NCBI RefSeq assembly: GCF_947495845.1
Contig: NZ_CANMAO010000003.1
Span: 209,308-273,307 of the forward strand
Direction: 5' to 3'
DNA length: 64,000 bases
DNA from: an uncultured Endozoicomonas sp.
Lineage (GTDB): Bacteria > Pseudomonadota > Gammaproteobacteria > Pseudomonadales > Endozoicomonadaceae
Shown here: positions 35,446 to 44,856 of the stretch, one piece after another
Numbering within the stretch: position 1 is the first letter of the stretch
Layout of the letters: every line of letters starts with the position of its first letter
The notes under the pieces: generated by a model
Database searches by the model: none
Told to the model about the DNA's origin: nothing
Seen by the model: only the letters and a program-made list of their open reading frames with translations
Translations under genes and position numbers: made by a program

Positions 35446-37002
35446 TTATTCCTTAATCACCAGATCGCCCAGGTATGGGAAGTTCATTACGTTAACCACG
35501 TCGGCTGCCGCCACTTTCTTGCTGGCGCCCCAGGCAAGGTTCTGCCAGTGCAGAGGCACAAACGCCGCTTCTTCGTAAAGAGTACGCTCCACATCCTGAA
35601 GGATTTGCGCACGCATTTCAGGGTTGGTTTCAGCACCGGCTTTTTTCACCAGCGCATCAACGGTTTCGTTGCAGTAGTTACCGGAGTTGTACTGTCCCCA
35701 GCCTGACATTTCGTCAGCACAGGCCGCCAGATACTCGGTGAAGTTTGCAGAGTCTTCCGTGTCCGCGTGCCAGCCGATCATCATCATGTCCGCAGAACGC
35801 TTATCAAACTCTGGCCAGTACTGTGCTTTTGGCATGGTTTTCAGGTCAGCTTTGATGCCGATCTTCGCCAGCATGGAAGCCACCGCCTGAGCGATCTTCT
35901 CATCGTTCACGTAGCGGTTATTCGGCGCCATCATGGTGATAGAGAAGCCATCTTCATAGCCCGCTTCTTTCATCAGCGCTTTGGCTTTTTTCAGGTCATA
36001 CACAGGCTGCAGATCTTCTACATAACCAGCGTAGCCTTTTGGCCCTTGCTGTCCGGCAGGTGTCGCAAAGCCTTTCATGATTTTCTTAACAATGCCTTCG
36101 TTGTTAATGGCATAGTTAACGGCCTGACGAACGCGCTGATCTTTAAACGCTTCAACACGCTCCTGATTCAACTGGAACGTGATGACACGAGTACCGCCCA
36201 GAGTCACCAGATCCGTGTCACCAGACTTCTTGATACGATCATGGTCGTTTGGTGGTACCGGGAAGATGAAGTCAACATCACCAGACAGCAGAGCCGCAAC
36301 ACGGGTAGGCCCTTCTTTAATTGGCGTCAGGACGATTTCATCCACATTACCCGGAGACTGCTTGTCCCAGTAATCAGCGAAACGATCGAACTCAACGCGA
36401 ACACCTTGCTGACGCTCGGTCACGATGAATGGACCAGTACCGGACGCATTCTTGGAAGCAAAGGTATCACCATGCTTCTTCAGAATGTCTTTTTCCTGAC
36501 CGTTCGCATCCAAACCGTCGTAGAACTTGCTGTCCATCGGGAAGATGTAAGTCGCAGAGTTCAGCAACAGCGGGAATGCTTCTTTGGTCACCAGCTCAAA
36601 GGTGTGATCATCAATGATGTTAACACCGGCAAATGGCTCCAGAATTCCTTTGAAGTCAGGACTTTCTGAAAGACGGTCAAAAGTCCACTTAACGTCAGCA
36701 GACGTCAGTTCATTACCACTGTGGAATTTAACGCCCTTACGCAGAGTGAAACGCATGGTTTTGTCGTCGACACGTTCCCACTTTTCAGCCAGACGTGGTT
36801 CGAACTGGTGCTCATTATCCCAACGTACCAGCGGGTCAAAGACCAGGTGTGACATCTGGAGTGTTGCACCAGACAGCTGCTCGTGCGGATCCAAAGACAC
36901 TGGATCAGAGTCGTATGCCATCTTCAGGGTAGCCGCCTGAGCACCTACAGCCATTGATGCCGCCAGAATCGCTCCGGCAAGCGTTTTCATGGTTTTTTTC
37001 AT
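35446..37002 (-). CDS. Periplasmic peptide-binding protein (SBP_bac_5)
   Basis: The 518-residue protein has a signal peptide (MKKTMKTLAGAILAASMAVG, cleavage near AQA). It then follows the SBP_bac_5 fold: LKMAYDSDPVSLDPHEQLSG, RFTLRKGVKFHSGNELTSAD, and YPYL-like ends. The cluster-5 family binds di- and oligopeptides, nickel or glutathione. It is the second gene of the operon, after the fused ATPase. GGGGA precedes the ATG. Confidence 0.92.
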   Translation of the reverse strand: MKKTMKTLAGAILAASMAVGAQAATLKMAYDSDPVSLDPHEQLSGATLQMSHLVFDPLVRWDNEHQFEPRLAEKWERVDDKTMRFTLRKGVKFHSGNELTSADVKWTFDRLSESPDFKGILEPFAGVNIIDDHTFELVTKEAFPLLLNSATYIFPMDSKFYDGLDANGQEKDILKKHGDTFASKNASGTGPFIVTERQQGVRVEFDRFADYWDKQSPGNVDEIVLTPIKEGPTRVAALLSGDVDFIFPVPPNDHDRIKKSGDTDLVTLGGTRVITFQLNQERVEAFKDQRVRQAVNYAINNEGIVKKIMKGFATPAGQQGPKGYAGYVEDLQPVYDLKKAKALMKEAGYEDGFSITMMAPNNRYVNDEKIAQAVASMLAKIGIKADLKTMPKAQYWPEFDKRSADMMMIGWHADTEDSANFTEYLAACADEMSGWGQYNSGNYCNETVDALVKKAGAETNPEMRAQILQDVERTLYEEAAFVPLHWQNLAWGASKKVAAADVVNVMNFPYLGDLVIKE

Positions 37003-37076
37003 TATTTTCCCCTATTTCAGGTTTTCCACTGCTTCAAAGTTTGCCTGTCCTTCCTGGTCAGGTGTACAGCTCGTTA

Positions 37077-37204
37077 TATACCCATCGCCTTTCAAGTTGC
37101 TACGTTGTTGTCAGCGTTCGCTCACCCCGATCACCTACTATTTGTAGGCTCACGGGGCTTCGCTCTCTTGTCGCCTAGTAGCAACTTGAAATCCAATGGG
37201 TATA
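37077..37204. repeat. ERIC-like palindromic repeat, copy 3
   Basis: Runs from TATACCCATCGCC to CCAATGGGTATA. The core is CGCTCACCCCGATCACCTAC and GTAGGCTCACGGGGCTTCGC. It lies between the ATPase and binding-protein genes of the peptide operon, so two of the junctions in this operon hold a palindrome. Confidence 0.88.
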
Positions 37205-37221
37205 ATTCGTTGGTCGGCCAC

Positions 37222-38955
37222 TTATACGTGAGCGACCTGCGCTTCAATTTCCAGCCCTTCATGGGACAGGTTTTCAACCCTTGGCATCATACTGATCAAG
37301 TGCTGGGTGTATTCATGCTGCGGGTCACTGAATATACGATCAGTGTCGCCGGTTTCCACCAGTGAACCCATTTTCATCACACCAATGCGATCACACATTT
37401 GCAGAATGACCGGCAAATCATGACTGATAAACAGCATGGTCAGCCCGAGTTCTTCCTGAAGATCTTTCAACAGATTCAGAATTTGCGCCTGAACCGACAC
37501 GTCAAGCGCAGACGTCGGTTCATCGCAAATCAAAAAGCGAGGGCGGGTTGCCAATGCACGGGCAATGGAGATTCGTTGACGCTGCCCCCCGGAAAACTCA
37601 TGGGGGTACTTCACGCCGGACGCCCTGCCAAGTCCAACATGATCCAACAGGTCGGAAACAATTTGATTCACCTGACGTTCGGACTCAGCCAGATCATGAA
37701 AACGAATAGGCTCGGCAATAATATCCCGCACAGTCATACGGGCATTCATACTGGAGTATGGGTTTTGGAACACCATTTGAATTTGACGACGGAAAGGCTT
37801 TCGCTCTTTTTCCGTCAGTCGGGTAATATCCTGACCGGCAAACTCAATAGAACCGGCATCCGGTGGGTACAAACCCGCGATCACCCGGGCAATGGTGGAC
37901 TTACCGGAACCGGACTCTCCTACCAAACCAAAGGTTTCACCAGGACGAACATCAAACGACACTTTATTGGACGCCTGAACGTATCGACGGTTCTTTTTGA
38001 AAAAAGCGGACTGAGTTTCAAAACGAAGATCGACGTCTTTTACTTTCAGTAAAACGTCACCACTGGGGTTCCCGAACACTTCCTGTTCACCCAACCAGTG
38101 ATTTTTTACATCGATCTGATGACCTTCCGCTTTTTCAATATATTCAACACTGGGGAATCGATGCAGTTTTACATCGGTTCTGGGCACTGCACTGATCAGG
38201 CTCTGGGTATAAGGGTGCTCAGGTCGACACAGGATCTGCTCAGTGGTTCCGAGCTCCACCAGATCGCCCATGTACATCACCGCTACACGATCGGTGACGT
38301 TAGCAATGACACCCATATCATGGGTAACAAACAGACAGCCGACCTGACGCTTTTTACAGAGTTCACGTATGAGTTCAAGAATCTGATTTTGAATCGATAC
38401 ATCAAGCGCGGTAGTCGGCTCATCTGCAATGATCAATTCCGGATCACCGGAGAGTGCAATGGCAATAACTACCCGCTGTCGCATACCCCCAGAGAACTGG
38501 TGAGGATATTGTTTAATTCGAATCGCTGGTTCAGGAATGCCGACAGATTCAAGCAGCTCTATAGCTTTTTCAAACGCCGCAGCCTTGTCAAGATCCAGAT
38601 TCACCATGATGGTTTCTACCATCTGGGTTTCAATAGTGAGCAAGGGGTTTAAAGACGTCATCGGGTCCTGGAAAATAAACCCTATGCGCCGCCCACGGAT
38701 CTTGCGCATGGCTTCACCGTGGAGGCCACTGATCGTCTGGTTATCCAGTTTGATGTTGCCGCCGGCAATAACACCCGGAGCACTCAAAAGATCGATAACG
38801 GCATTGCCTACCGTCGACTTGCCTGCACCAGACTCCCCCACAAGACCAAGGATTTCTCCTTTTTCTACCGTGAAAGAGACGCCCTTAACGGCGACAGCTG
38901 TACCATGGCGTGATGGAAATTCTATCCGCAGCCCTTCTACTTCTAATAAGGACAT
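37222..38955 (-). CDS. Fused two-domain peptide ABC transporter ATPase
   Basis: The 577-residue protein carries two complete ATPases. The first half has GESGAGKST, the signature FSGGMRQR and LIIADEPTTALD. The second half has GESGSGKST, FSGGQRQR and LICDEPTSALD. Each half ends with an oligopeptide/dipeptide C-terminal region (HPYTQSLISAVPR and HEYTQHLISMMPR). This is a DppD-DppF fusion as in GsiA or YejF. GGGGGAAG precedes the ATG. It heads the operon. Confidence 0.93.
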   Translation of the reverse strand: MSLLEVEGLRIEFPSRHGTAVAVKGVSFTVEKGEILGLVGESGAGKSTVGNAVIDLLSAPGVIAGGNIKLDNQTISGLHGEAMRKIRGRRIGFIFQDPMTSLNPLLTIETQMVETIMVNLDLDKAAAFEKAIELLESVGIPEPAIRIKQYPHQFSGGMRQRVVIAIALSGDPELIIADEPTTALDVSIQNQILELIRELCKKRQVGCLFVTHDMGVIANVTDRVAVMYMGDLVELGTTEQILCRPEHPYTQSLISAVPRTDVKLHRFPSVEYIEKAEGHQIDVKNHWLGEQEVFGNPSGDVLLKVKDVDLRFETQSAFFKKNRRYVQASNKVSFDVRPGETFGLVGESGSGKSTIARVIAGLYPPDAGSIEFAGQDITRLTEKERKPFRRQIQMVFQNPYSSMNARMTVRDIIAEPIRFHDLAESERQVNQIVSDLLDHVGLGRASGVKYPHEFSGGQRQRISIARALATRPRFLICDEPTSALDVSVQAQILNLLKDLQEELGLTMLFISHDLPVILQMCDRIGVMKMGSLVETGDTDRIFSDPQHEYTQHLISMMPRVENLSHEGLEIEAQVAHV

Positions 38956-39454
38956 GCTTCCCCCCTTTTTATGCTCAGTCGTTATTCTCAGGAGTCTTCT
39001 TGCTGATTTTTCTAGCCTGTAGCCAGCAACTCAGAAGAGAGGCTTGTATACGACAGAAACAGTTCAGTTGATCCAGCTTGTTATGCTCCATAACAGCCAT
39101 CACAGAAATGCAGAGTGAGGTGGCCAGGCTCATTTGGTTCATGAGCACATGGAGTGTTTATTATTAATGCTGTTGGTGAGGGGTAACTCATCCATACAGT
39201 CATTTTCAACAGAGCAGCCAAACATATTGTTGTCTGGATGACCTGATACTCCAACAAAGACGCAGGGCAGCATGCCTGAAGAAAAAGGGCGCTGACATTA
39301 CCCGTACAACTCTATCGGGCATATGTCGACAATCACATAGTTGACCGTCGACTTATTTCGGAAAATAACTATACCGCCAGAAAATAAAAATAAAAAGCCT
39401 TGGTTCGGCAACTACTTACCAGCCAAAGCATATTTTATTACTTAGAAAAGATAA
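38956..39454. other. 500-bp gene-free stretch
   Basis: No convincing gene is seen between the peptide operon and alaE. The operon promoter must lie in the part nearest 38955, but no clear -35/-10 pair was recognised. Small imperfect inverted repeats occur, such as GTCGACAATCACATAGTTGAC around 39325, without a clear role. Confidence 0.35.
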
Positions 39455-39880
39455 TTATGCAGCCGGTATCGCAACCGGCTTAAACCATAGACGACAATAC
39501 TGCATATATATTCCATAGGGTCGTCCCATGATCAACATCGCACCTATTTGACCTGCACAGGCCATAAGCACCTGCTCAACGCCTGCCCCAGTGGAAATCA
39601 CTAGCGAAGCGTATAAAGGGATTTGAAAAGAAACATAGGCCAGAGCATCCAGCAGCGCCATTTGCATAAATCCCTGCCCGATCTTACTGCCTCGACGAAA
39701 TAGCCAGTCACGGTATAAACCATAGGCTCTCGCCGTGAAAAGATTCACTGGAATACTGAGCAAACGGGATTGCAGCGATTGATCAAACGTTAGGCCAGCC
39801 ATCAATTCAACGGTCATTCCAATAATAATGCTAAAGGTTACCATGGCAAAGGTATCCGCAAGCATGTCCCGATTAAACAT
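39455..39880 (-). CDS. alaE: L-alanine exporter AlaE
   Basis: The 141-residue membrane protein matches AlaE (YgaW): RDMLADTFAMVTFSIIIGMT, FDQSLQSRLLSIPVNLFTAR, YGLYRDWLF and YVSFQIPLYAS, about four helices. It exports alanine. The ATG at 39880 with AGGAG upstream is preferred to a TTG at 39928. Confidence 0.9.
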   Translation of the reverse strand: MFNRDMLADTFAMVTFSIIIGMTVELMAGLTFDQSLQSRLLSIPVNLFTARAYGLYRDWLFRRGSKIGQGFMQMALLDALAYVSFQIPLYASLVISTGAGVEQVLMACAGQIGAMLIMGRPYGIYMQYCRLWFKPVAIPAA

Positions 39881-39945
39881 TGCCCTTACTCCTGAAAACA
39901 AAAGAGCAAAAAAATCCAACACCGGCAAGGTTGCCAGTCATTCTT

Positions 39946-40072
39946 TATACCCAAAGGATTTCAAGTTGCTACGCGGCGGCAAGTAAGCGAAGCCCGTGAG
40001 CCTACAAATAGTAGGTGATCGGGGTGAGCGCACATAGCCAACAAAGTAACAACTTGAAAGGCGACGGGTATA
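39946..40072. repeat. ERIC-like palindromic repeat, copy 4
   Basis: TATACCCAAAGGATTTCAAG at the left, CTTGAAAGGCGACGGGTATA at the right. The core GTAGGTGATCGGGGTGAGCG is the same as in copy 1. It lies upstream of alaE. Confidence 0.88.
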
Positions 40073-40424
40073 TCTATGGTTTACCGGCCTTGAGGAGGGC
40101 TTTCCACTGGTCATTTAAGAAGTGAGAAGGGTTGACTCTGGTAAAATTCAAGTGGTAAATCAAACAATCGGGGGGCCGATTTGATCGGTAAAAAATATCC
40201 CTAAAACAGAAAAACAACAATAGCGAGAAGTATCAAAATACCGCCATTAGCAGTAGATTAATCTAAGCAGACGAGCATCAGCAGATATTTCACCTATAGT
40301 GATTAAGCTTGAAATTCCCTGTTATTTATCGATGATATGTTGGCAACGTCAACGACCATGATAAAAATCAATTGCTCCCTCCGCAATTCTGCATATGATA
40401 CCGACAGGACAAAAAGGCTAACCC
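40073..40424. other. Gene-free stretch upstream of thiM
   Basis: About 350 bp hold the thiM promoter, but no TPP riboswitch was seen: the conserved CUGAGA and the second thi-box motif are absent. No other repeat or gene was recognised. Confidence 0.4.
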
Positions 40425-41234
40425 ATGCACGAAAAAATCATTCAGTCTCTTGAAGCACTGAGAGAACAAAAACCGCTGGTACATAACATCACCAATGACG
40501 TGGTGACAAACACCACCGCCAATGCGTTACTGGCCATTGGTGCCTCACCCATTATGTCCAGAGCGGCAGAAGAAGTTGCCGATCTGGTGGGCCTGATTGG
40601 CAGTCTGGTCATTAACACGGGCACACTCACCAGTACCAGTATCAACAGCATGAAGCTTGCCGTTGAAACCGCCAACCAGCTTGGTAAACCCTGGATATTG
40701 GACCCTGTGGGCGCCGGCGCCACACCCTTTCGCCTAAACAGCAATATCGAGCTGCTTAAATATAAACCCGCTGTCGTTCGTGGTAATGCCTCTGAAATTA
40801 AAGCACTGTTTACCGGCGCTAATGAAGGTAAAGGTGTTGATAGCAGCAGTAGCAGCGAATCCACCCTGGATTTCATTCAGGAAAAAGCCCGTGAGTACAA
40901 TCTGGTGATTGCCGTCACAGGCGCAACGGATTTCATCACGGATGGCTCAGATGTCTATCAAATCACCAACGGTCACCCAATGATGGCTCGTGTCACCGGC
41001 ACCGGCTGTACAGCTACGGCCATTATCGGCGCATTCCTGGCGGTATCAGAAAACCCTTTGATTGCAGCCGTTTCCGGACTGACCTGCCTTGGTATTTCCG
41101 GAGAAGTCGCAGCGAAGAACTGCCCTGGCCCCGGCACCCTTCAGGTAAAACTTCTTGACGAGCTTTACCGACTGGATCATTCCGCTATCAAACAATTCGC
41201 CAAAATCAGCAATCTAAAAAGGAGCTGCCATTGA
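40425..41234 (+). CDS. thiM: Hydroxyethylthiazole kinase
   Basis: The 269-residue enzyme has the ThiM pattern: PLVHNITNDVVTNTTANALL, GASPIMSRAAEEV, PWILDPVGAGATPFR, VRGNASEI, and VTGTGCTATAIIGAF with the catalytic Cys. It phosphorylates the thiazole alcohol for thiamine salvage. No other thiamine gene is nearby. Its stop overlaps the TTG start of ubiT. Confidence 0.95.
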   Translation: MHEKIIQSLEALREQKPLVHNITNDVVTNTTANALLAIGASPIMSRAAEEVADLVGLIGSLVINTGTLTSTSINSMKLAVETANQLGKPWILDPVGAGATPFRLNSNIELLKYKPAVVRGNASEIKALFTGANEGKGVDSSSSSESTLDFIQEKAREYNLVIAVTGATDFITDGSDVYQITNGHPMMARVTGTGCTATAIIGAFLAVSENPLIAAVSGLTCLGISGEVAAKNCPGPGTLQVKLLDELYRLDHSAIKQFAKISNLKRSCH

Positions 41235-41728
41235 GCCTGTTTTCTTCATTCAAAGCCCCTTTAGCGGCACTTCCCTTTCCGGCTTTTAAAAAGCCGGGAA
41301 TGGAGTTACTCGGACTGCCTATTCGACTACTGCCGTCTGCACTGGTGAATAAACCGCTGACCAGAGCCATCAATCAGGTGTTCAAAACACCCATTGAAGA
41401 AGGGGATTTTGATTTTCTGGAAGACCGTTGCCTGAAAATTCACGTAACGGATCTGGCGATCAGCTTCTACATCAGTTTTGATGGTCAGCAACTGCTGGCT
41501 ACTGGCCCAAGGCATTTTGATGTGGAGTTCCGTGGCAATACTCAAGCCTTTAAAAAACTGGCAAGTCGTCAGGAAGATCCTGATACTCTCTTTTTTCAGC
41601 GCCACTTGATGATCGAGGGCGATACCGAGCTTGGCCTGGGTGTAAAAAATCTTATGGACAGCATAGAGATAGAGCAGCTACCCACTGCCATTCAGTTACT
41701 TATCAAAACCGGGAAAAAACTGGTTTAG
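41231..41728 (+). CDS. ubiT: UbiT, SCP2-domain accessory factor of O2-independent ubiquinone synthesis
   Basis: The 165-residue protein matches YhbT/UbiT: EGDFDFLEDRCLKIHVTDLA and the hallmark QDPDTLFFQRHLMIEGDTEL, then GLGVKNLMDSIE. The SCP2 domain binds lipid intermediates. It works with UbiU and UbiV, encoded 5.6 kb away on the other strand. Translation starts at TTG 41231, which overlaps the thiM stop (TTGA); GGAG lies 7 bases upstream, so it is coupled to thiM. Its last 26 bp overlap the 3' end of the split gene on the minus strand. Confidence 0.9.
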   Translation: MSLFSSFKAPLAALPFPAFKKPGMELLGLPIRLLPSALVNKPLTRAINQVFKTPIEEGDFDFLEDRCLKIHVTDLAISFYISFDGQQLLATGPRHFDVEFRGNTQAFKKLASRQEDPDTLFFQRHLMIEGDTELGLGVKNLMDSIEIEQLPTAIQLLIKTGKKLV

Positions 41729-42365
41729 TCTTTCTTGTCTTGTACCCTTCATTTCTGGCTAACAATTTAAGTTGGCCAGAAAACCATTCGGCTGTCTTTG
41801 TCGCTTTCTCCAAGCCCTCCTTCCCGACATCACTTACTTTCTCTTTTGACCGATTCGCGTGAAAACATGCAGCATGCATTAACTCTTCATGGGTTCTGAT
41901 ACCATATTTATGGAATACCCACATCGGCACCGACTCCAAGTTTGCCAGCGAATTCATTAATAAAGCCATCCTTTTATGATAACGAAAATGACAACCTCTT
42001 CTATTTTCGCTAATTTGTTGAAGATGCTTTTTGACGTATTCATAACACCATGCAGCGTCCTCTAAATGACCTAGCTGCTGCAAATAAAGCCCCTTTTGAG
42101 ATTGATAATACACACTGCACTTATTGCATACTTTTTTTATCGTTTGTAAGGCCATATTGGGATCATCATAGAGATGCCATTCAAGGGAAGACTCCCTGAT
42201 AAGAAAAACATCTTGCAGCCATGAAGGAACTTTTATGCGTTTCTCTCGAAGGAAGCGCAATTCTGCCCGGTTATTATCCACTCTCTTTTTCGTATAACAG
42301 AGGTAATGCCGAGTAGCCATCACCAATGAAGGTTTTATATTCTCTATAAATACTCCCCCTGATAA
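41703..42365 (-). pseudogene. 3' part of an uncharacterised gene split by a mobile element
   Basis: This frame encodes the last 217 or so residues of the protein that begins at 47196. It lies directly left of the mobile element, and the 9-bp duplicated target (42357-42365) is its end. Reading from the other part across the deleted element gives LSG then GVFIENIKPSLVMATRHYLC in frame. It includes several helical stretches, such as LEDAAWCYEYVKKHLQQI, of the sort seen in TPR proteins, and Cys-x2-Cys (VCNKC). No family was recognised. Confidence 0.75.
42357..42365. repeat. Target-site duplication, left copy
   Basis: CCCTGATAA immediately precedes the left end of the element at 42366. The identical 9 bases follow the right end at 45955-45963. 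Confidence 0.93.
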
Positions 42366-42388
42366 CTAGCTGGTGAACCAACGTGTGC
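42366..42388. repeat. Left terminal inverted repeat of the mobile element
   Basis: 23 bp beginning CTAGCTGGTGAACCAACG and ending TGTGC, perfectly complementary to 45932-45954. Confidence 0.93.
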
Positions 42389-42392
42389 TTAA

Positions 42393-44288
42393 ATGTTAGC
42401 TCTACTAACCAAAATGTCATGTACTGCAAGGGGTTATCTCTGGCAGTATATGGCAATGGAACGGCATAAATTTAAGCCCAAGGTGGGCGAAGACCCCAGA
42501 ATACCACCCGAAATCGATGAAATTCAGGCAAATTGGTGTAATACCCCATCCTGCAAGAATTTTCTGATCCCAGCGGTCAATGATCGCAATGACCCTTGCT
42601 ATAGGCTCAGTGGTCAGGCTGGTGATGCCTCCCTGATGTGTCGAGAGTGTGGAAAAACGACATTAATTAAGAGTAATCTGTCGATTGCTGAAGAACTTTA
42701 CCGTATACGGCATAAAAAATACGATGAGATAAACAAAAATAAAACCATAAAGCAGGCCAAGCGTCAACAATGTACAAGTGAAGGTTGCAGCAATTTTAGC
42801 TTAACCATTGATCAGTTCCCATTTTTATACAAAGTTCATGGTAAAACACCGGCTGGAAGCAGTCGTTTTCTGTGCAAAGGTTGTGGCAAAAGCATCACTC
42901 CTGAGCCAAAGGAAAAGCGACACAATTCAGACATCCATAAGTATCAAAACCGAATAGCCTTCAAGCTTTTTGTCAATAAAGTCCCTCTGAACCGAATGCA
43001 GGAAATCTGCGGTCTTTCCAAGAAAGTTTTACTCAATAAGCTGAATGTCTTTTATGAACGCATGGTTGAGTTTTCTTATGAGAGGGAGGCAAGACTACCG
43101 GAACTCGATATTGAGAGGCTATACCTGTCTACAGATCGTCAGGATTACAATATCAACTGGACTCAGAAAAAAGACAGAAGACATACGACAATCACCTCTA
43201 TAGGGACTGCTGATAACCATAGTCGTTATGTATTCGGCATGAATATCAATTATGATCATGACACCAAGCTTGAGGACATCACCAGAGAGACAGAGGCGTT
43301 AGAAGATGCCAACAAGCATCGTTATAATCGTAGGCATTCACGACTATGGACTGAGCAGGACTTTCTGGAGGAGCTTAAGAGTCAAAGAAAACTATTTTTT
43401 AAGCAGCATGCAAAGGCAAAAAACAAATCCAAAAAGAAGAAAGATCAACTCGCTGCAACCATAGAAGACCAAGCTAAAATGATTGCAGAGCTATCTGAAA
43501 AAATTCAGGCGAGTATGCAGCCAGATAGACATATAAATGAGGCTGACGATGATCAAAAACTCCCTTCCTATGGATGCAAAGTGCATAGTGAATATACTCA
43601 GTTTGCTCATTTCTTGATGCTTTCTGATCTCTTTAAAAATGTGGAAAAAGTTCGATTTTATACTGACTTTGAATCAGGTATTGACCGTGCCTTTAATCTG
43701 GGATTTGGTGAAAGAATTTCATCGGAAACGGCTGATTTGTTTATTGTTAAAGCAGAGAAAGGTTTGGCTATTGACCATAAGGATTCTCTAATTGGTGAGA
43801 GCAAAGCCAAAATTAAAGAAACCATGCTAGATAATAATATGACTGAGAATGAGGCCATTAATTACCTCATTAGAGAGAGTATCGAAAACCCTGTCAGAAT
43901 TAGAAACAATCGATACCACTGGTATGAGCATCCAGTAAATACCAGACAAGAAAGCAATAAATTAGTGGCCTATTGCAGTGATATTGGTCAGTATGATGAT
44001 ATTCATAAGGCGAACTTAATTAAAAACGCAACACTGACAGGTATCGATGTCTTTTTTATGCAGGTTAGAAGACGTTTAATGTATTTAGAAAGACCTATAC
44101 AGACTGCATCTAACAGAGGTGTTGTATGGCATGGTTACAGCCCGTATAACCCTTTTAGAGTTGAGCAAATCCTTCAAGTCTTTCGAAGTTATTATAACTA
44201 TGCTCTTGTTGGTCAAGATGGAAAAACCCCAGCACAAAGGCTAGGGCTGGCTAGAAGCAAGGTTGAATTATCAAAAATAATTTATTGA
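42393..44288 (+). CDS. Transposase-like protein with two zinc-finger units and a split DDE-type core
   Basis: The 631-residue product begins 5 bp inside the left inverted repeat if the first ATG is used; ATG 42450 or 42456 are alternatives. Two similar zinc-finger units come first: Cys 49, 54, 83 and 86, then Cys 127, 132, 161 and 164 (CTSEGCSNF ... FLCKGCGKS). A core follows with candidate catalytic Asp 248 (YLSTDRQDYN) and Asp 425 (FYTDFESG). Between them is a Lys/Glu-rich coiled coil (about 325-375). The end, YYNYALVGQDGKTPAQRLGL, is like the C-terminal end of DDE/integrase-core transposases. The catalytic Glu was not fixed. Confidence 0.75.
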   Translation: MLALLTKMSCTARGYLWQYMAMERHKFKPKVGEDPRIPPEIDEIQANWCNTPSCKNFLIPAVNDRNDPCYRLSGQAGDASLMCRECGKTTLIKSNLSIAEELYRIRHKKYDEINKNKTIKQAKRQQCTSEGCSNFSLTIDQFPFLYKVHGKTPAGSSRFLCKGCGKSITPEPKEKRHNSDIHKYQNRIAFKLFVNKVPLNRMQEICGLSKKVLLNKLNVFYERMVEFSYEREARLPELDIERLYLSTDRQDYNINWTQKKDRRHTTITSIGTADNHSRYVFGMNINYDHDTKLEDITRETEALEDANKHRYNRRHSRLWTEQDFLEELKSQRKLFFKQHAKAKNKSKKKKDQLAATIEDQAKMIAELSEKIQASMQPDRHINEADDDQKLPSYGCKVHSEYTQFAHFLMLSDLFKNVEKVRFYTDFESGIDRAFNLGFGERISSETADLFIVKAEKGLAIDHKDSLIGESKAKIKETMLDNNMTENEAINYLIRESIENPVRIRNNRYHWYEHPVNTRQESNKLVAYCSDIGQYDDIHKANLIKNATLTGIDVFFMQVRRRLMYLERPIQTASNRGVVWHGYSPYNPFRVEQILQVFRSYYNYALVGQDGKTPAQRLGLARSKVELSKIIY

Positions 44289-44309
44289 TAATTTGATAAC
44301 AAGCTTATT

Positions 44310-44717
44310 TCATCCTTTTATTAGCTTTTTAATATCATCATTTAATGCTTTAAGTTCATCATCGCTAGAATAGCTTCTTGCATCTGAGTAATAAAGTTCT
44401 TCAGACCAGTTTTTTCTCACTTCATCTTCAATAATTGGTTCAATGGCATATGAAATTTGACCTTCAATAAAATGGCAAGCTTCTTTATCCATTGATAGAT
44501 GTAAATCAACTGATTTGGTCTGTATATATGAACCTGAAACGCTTAAATAGCCGTTGGTATTCATAATTCTAAATGAAGCACGATAAATTGGATTCTTATC
44601 TATATTGTAAATAGTTATTTCAGCTTCATCGTTAAAGTATCTAGAATTTCTTCTTTTAATTTTTACGTTAAAGTAAGAGAATGAATCAATAAATTGATTA
44701 AGTTTTTTTATGCTCAT
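44310..44717 (-). CDS. Mobile-element passenger gene, unknown function (135 residues)
   Basis: The ATG at 44717 has GGAAT upstream. The 135-residue protein looks like a soluble alpha/beta protein with several beta strands (EAEITIYNIDKNPIYRASF, GYLSVSGSYIQTKSVDLHLS) and an acidic helical end. There is no signal or membrane segment. It is convergent with the transposase gene, 22 bp apart. No family was recognised. AT-rich codons set it apart from the host genes. Confidence 0.6.
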   Translation of the reverse strand: MSIKKLNQFIDSFSYFNVKIKRRNSRYFNDEAEITIYNIDKNPIYRASFRIMNTNGYLSVSGSYIQTKSVDLHLSMDKEACHFIEGQISYAIEPIIEDEVRKNWSEELYYSDARSYSSDDELKALNDDIKKLIKG

Positions 44718-44856
44718 GTTAATTCCATTATTTGGTAATGATAACAGAATTAAAAATTAAAAAAAAGATAAAATCCTATATTAAGAATTTTTAGTAGAAG
44801 TCTAATGGTTGACCACAATCTTTTAATGGATTGCAGTCATTTTTTAATGCATAAAA

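Noticed and set aside
35767..36669. 300-codon plus-strand frame opposite the peptide-binding protein
   Set aside because: It is antisense to a strongly recognised gene and has no domain or ribosome site; length reflects codon bias.
40073..40424. TPP riboswitch before thiM
   Set aside because: The CUGAGA and second thi-box motifs were looked for and are not present on the plus strand.
25835..41728. Two 26-bp tail-to-tail overlaps (ankyrin/dusC and ubiT/split gene) as a shared signal
   Set aside because: The equal length looks like chance; the overlapping sequences are not alike.
42274..42456. 60-codon minus-strand frame across the left end of the mobile element
   Set aside because: It spans the junction of element and host gene and exists only because of the insertion.
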